Under the pieces are notes generated by a model. That model searched no databases. It was not told the origin of the DNA and worked only from the letters and a program-made list of their open reading frames with translations. The translations under genes were made by a program, and so were the position numbers. Shown piece after piece: positions 13,572 to 15,359 of a stretch of 15,359 nucleotides of DNA (position 1 is its first letter; each line of letters starts with the position of its first letter). Origin of the DNA: an uncultured Cloacibacillus sp. (GTDB lineage: Bacteria; Synergistota; Synergistia; Synergistales; Synergistaceae); contig CAKSWL010000020.1 in assembly GCA_934511335.1 (NCBI GenBank), positions 1-15,359 of the forward strand, written 5' to 3'.

Positions 13572-14768
13572 TTATTTCATAAACTGACGTGCGCGGCCCC
13601 TCTTTTCGATGGCTGTCAGCGCCGCCTGCGGGTCTTTTATTTTGCTGAGGAAGATCATCGCCGCGATGACGTAGGGCTTGAAGCCCGCCTCTTTGTAGAG
13701 CGGCACGCGGCAGCGGTCGAAGACGGAGCCGGCCACTTCGCCCTCTTTGCAGCTGACGCCGGTGATGTCGGCGGGGAGGCAGTGCAGGTAGAGCGCCTTG
13801 CCGTTTTTCGTGCTTTTCATCATCTTTTCGGTGCATTCCCAGTCTTTGTGGTTCGCATTCTGCGCGAGAAGCTCTTTTTCAAGGCTCTTTATGCCCTCGA
13901 AGTCGCCCGCATCGTAGAGCTCCGTGCGCTTTTCCATCGCCTTGAAGGGCGCCCAGCTCTTGGGATAGACGATGTCCGCGCCCTCAAAGGCTTCGGCCAT
14001 GCTGTTGGTTTTGCGGAAGGAGCCGCCCGAGGCTGCGGCGTTCTTCTTCGCCGCCTCTTCGACCTCCGCCATTACCTCATAACCTTCGGGATGGGCGAGC
14101 ACGACCTCCATGCCGAAACGGGTCATGAGGCCGATGACGCCCTGGGGCACTGAGAGGGGCTTGCCGTAGGAGGGCGAGTAGGCCCAGGTCATCGCTACCT
14201 TTTTGCCCCTGAGCTTTTCGACGCCGCCCATCTCGTGAATGACGTGGAGGGTGTCGGACATCGTCTGCGTCGGATGGTCGATATCGCACTGGAGGTTGAC
14301 GAGCGTCGGGCGCTGTTCGAGGACGCCGTCCTCGAAGCCCTCTTTGACGGCGCTTACGATTTGGCGCATGTAGGCGTTGCCCTTGCCGATATACATGTCG
14401 TCACGGATGCCGATGACGTCGGCCATAAATGAGATCATGTTCGCCGTCTCGCGGACTGTCTCGCCGTGCGCCACCTGCGACTTGCCCTCGTCGAGGTCCT
14501 GTACTTCGAGCCCGAGGAGGTTGGCGGCGGAGGCGAAGGAGAAACGGGTGCGCGTCGAGTTGTCGCGGAAGAGCGAGATCGCCAGGCCGCTTTCAAAGAT
14601 GCGCGGGGAGACGTTGTTTTCGCGCAGCGTGCGCAGCGCGTCCGCCACCGTGAAGACTGCGTCGAGTTCGTCGCGCGTTTTTTCCCAGGTGAGGAAAAAG
14701 TCGTTGTTATACATATCTGTGAAGTTCAGGCCGTCGAGGGCGGCAATATATTTATCCATAAGCGGCAT
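13572..14768 (-). CDS. ygeW: Knotted carbamoyltransferase YgeW
   Basis: A 398-aa member of the aspartate/ornithine carbamoyltransferase superfamily, of the YgeW type. The carbamoyl-phosphate loop is RDNSTRTR (68-75), followed by FSFASAANLLGL. QCDIDHPTQTM is the region contacting both substrates, and HCLPAD (H329-P332) is the second conserved motif. Relatives bind carbamoyl phosphate but their second substrate is unknown; they are linked to purine or amino-acid nitrogen catabolism, possibly working backwards to release carbamoyl phosphate for ATP. ATG 14768 has an excellent AGGAGG (complement 14782-14777) 8 nt upstream; an internal Met at codon 4 is less well placed. It lies 66 nt after ygeY on the same strand, as expected for one operon. 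Confidence 0.93.
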   Translation of the reverse strand: MPLMDKYIAALDGLNFTDMYNNDFFLTWEKTRDELDAVFTVADALRTLRENNVSPRIFESGLAISLFRDNSTRTRFSFASAANLLGLEVQDLDEGKSQVAHGETVRETANMISFMADVIGIRDDMYIGKGNAYMRQIVSAVKEGFEDGVLEQRPTLVNLQCDIDHPTQTMSDTLHVIHEMGGVEKLRGKKVAMTWAYSPSYGKPLSVPQGVIGLMTRFGMEVVLAHPEGYEVMAEVEEAAKKNAAASGGSFRKTNSMAEAFEGADIVYPKSWAPFKAMEKRTELYDAGDFEGIKSLEKELLAQNANHKDWECTEKMMKSTKNGKALYLHCLPADITGVSCKEGEVAGSVFDRCRVPLYKEAGFKPYVIAAMIFLSKIKDPQAALTAIEKRGRARQFMK

Positions 14769-14776
14769 TTTATTGT

Positions 14777-14782
14777 CCTCCT
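14777..14782 (-). promoter_or_regulatory. Consensus ribosome binding site of ygeW
   Basis: A perfect AGGAGG on the minus strand lies 8 nt before ATG 14768. It selects that ATG over the Met at codon 4. Confidence 0.75.
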
Positions 14783-14834
14783 GTATTTAATAGATTATTT
14801 GCGAGCACGCAGCTCTAAGCATGCTGCGGCTGCG

Positions 14835-15359
14835 CTATTTGCAGTAAATCGCGGGCAGCGCGGCGTATACGGCGGCGCAGGTCACGAGGTCCTGCTTCCA
14901 GGTCTTTTCGTTCGGGGCGTGGGCTTGAGCCTCCGCTCCCGGGCCGAAGCCGATGCAGGGAATGCCGCTGCGTCCCATTATGGAGACGCCGTTTGTGGAG
15001 AAGGTCCACTTGTCGGTCAGCGGGCGCGCCCTCCTCATGGGGAGGGTCTCCGCCGCGCCGACGCGGGCGTTTCCGTAGAGATTTTTGTAGGCCTCCTCGA
15101 GCGCTTGGGTGACTTTATGATCTTCGGGGATGGCCCAGGCGGGGAAGTAGCACTCGATGGGGTAGAGCAGCCCTTTATAGGAGGGACGGGAATATTCGTA
15201 CATGGAGACGGTCACGTCTTTGCCATATTTTTTCACCGCCGGCAGGGCGCGGATCTCGTCAAGGCAGCTTTCCCAGGTCTCGCCCGCAGTCATGCGGCGG
15301 TCGAGGGAGACGGCGCAGGAATCGGCGACGGCGCAGCGTGAGGGAGAGGTGAAGAATAT
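14835..15359 (-). CDS. ygeY: YgeY family M20 peptidase/deacylase-like hydrolase, C-terminal 174 residues
   Basis: The open frame enters from the right edge, so the N-terminal half with most metal ligands is outside the window. The visible part has the M20 dimerisation-domain signature ([20 protein letters not shown]) and the C-terminal [16 protein letters not shown], whose histidine is a metal ligand in the M20 family. The long match to the YgeY 'selenium-linked' hydrolase subgroup ([45 protein letters not shown]) separates it from DapE/ArgE. The substrate is unknown, presumably a dipeptide or an N-acylated or N-carbamoyl compound. An ATG at 15293 lies in the middle of the domain and is not the start. 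It precedes ygeW in what looks like a catabolic operon. Confidence 0.9.
   Translation of the reverse strand: MFFTSPSRCAVADSCAVSLDRRMTAGETWESCLDEIRALPAVKKYGKDVTVSMYEYSRPSYKGLLYPIECYFPAWAIPEDHKVTQALEEAYKNLYGNARVGAAETLPMRRARPLTDKWTFSTNGVSIMGRSGIPCIGFGPGAEAQAHAPNEKTWKQDLVTCAAVYAALPAIYCK

Noticed and set aside
14466..15341. Rightward 291-codon open frame opposite ygeW and ygeY
   Set aside because: It is an antisense shadow caused by GC-rich codon use. Both strands cannot be coding here, and the leftward genes have clear family motifs.

Overview
The window looks like chromosomal DNA of a GC-rich anaerobic bacterium, most likely a Synergistota member of the Cloacibacillus/Synergistes type. This is inferred from gene content (amino-acid or nitrogen catabolism genes ygeY-ygeW, a YqhD-type alcohol dehydrogenase, ThyX, DUF4143 ATPase) and from strong AGGAGG-like ribosome sites with some TTG starts. 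No rRNA or tRNA gene was seen.

Left part (1-4080): the first codons of gltX point left, divergent from polA. polA is followed by an iron-dependent alcohol dehydrogenase and a strong hairpin terminator. Next (4143-5991) is a leftward gene for a large lipoprotein with its own promoter. Its middle resembles the leukocidin/cytolysin beta-barrel toxin family and its C-terminus resembles a BACON domain.

Centre (6312-11758): a rightward housekeeping block. rpmE has a good promoter and a terminator. It is followed by the tightly coupled set thyX - yqhQ-like (DUF1385) - prfA - prmC, with a 4-nt overlap, a 17-nt overlap and a 4-nt gap. PrmC methylates the GGQ motif of the release factor made by prfA, so those two genes are functionally linked. 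A thioredoxin reductase with an additional, cysteine-less thioredoxin-like C-terminal domain follows as its own unit and ends at a 16-bp hairpin.

Right part (11759-15359): this is the most accessory-looking area. A 426-bp stretch without a confident gene carries a piece of DNA that also occurs, in the other orientation and with a 37-bp deletion, upstream of rpmE. Next to it lies a leftward AAA_14/DUF4143 ATPase gene bracketed by two copies of the same long palindrome (core GGCTAAAATACGA...TCGTATTTTAGCC). The upstream palindrome covers the predicted -10 of the ATPase gene, so it may be an operator; the pair may also mark the ends of a movable cassette. The window closes with leftward ygeY (C-terminal part only) and ygeW.

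The best candidates for something undescribed are the palindrome-bracketed ATPase cassette, the lipid-anchored leukocidin-like/BACON protein, and the small dispersed repeat.
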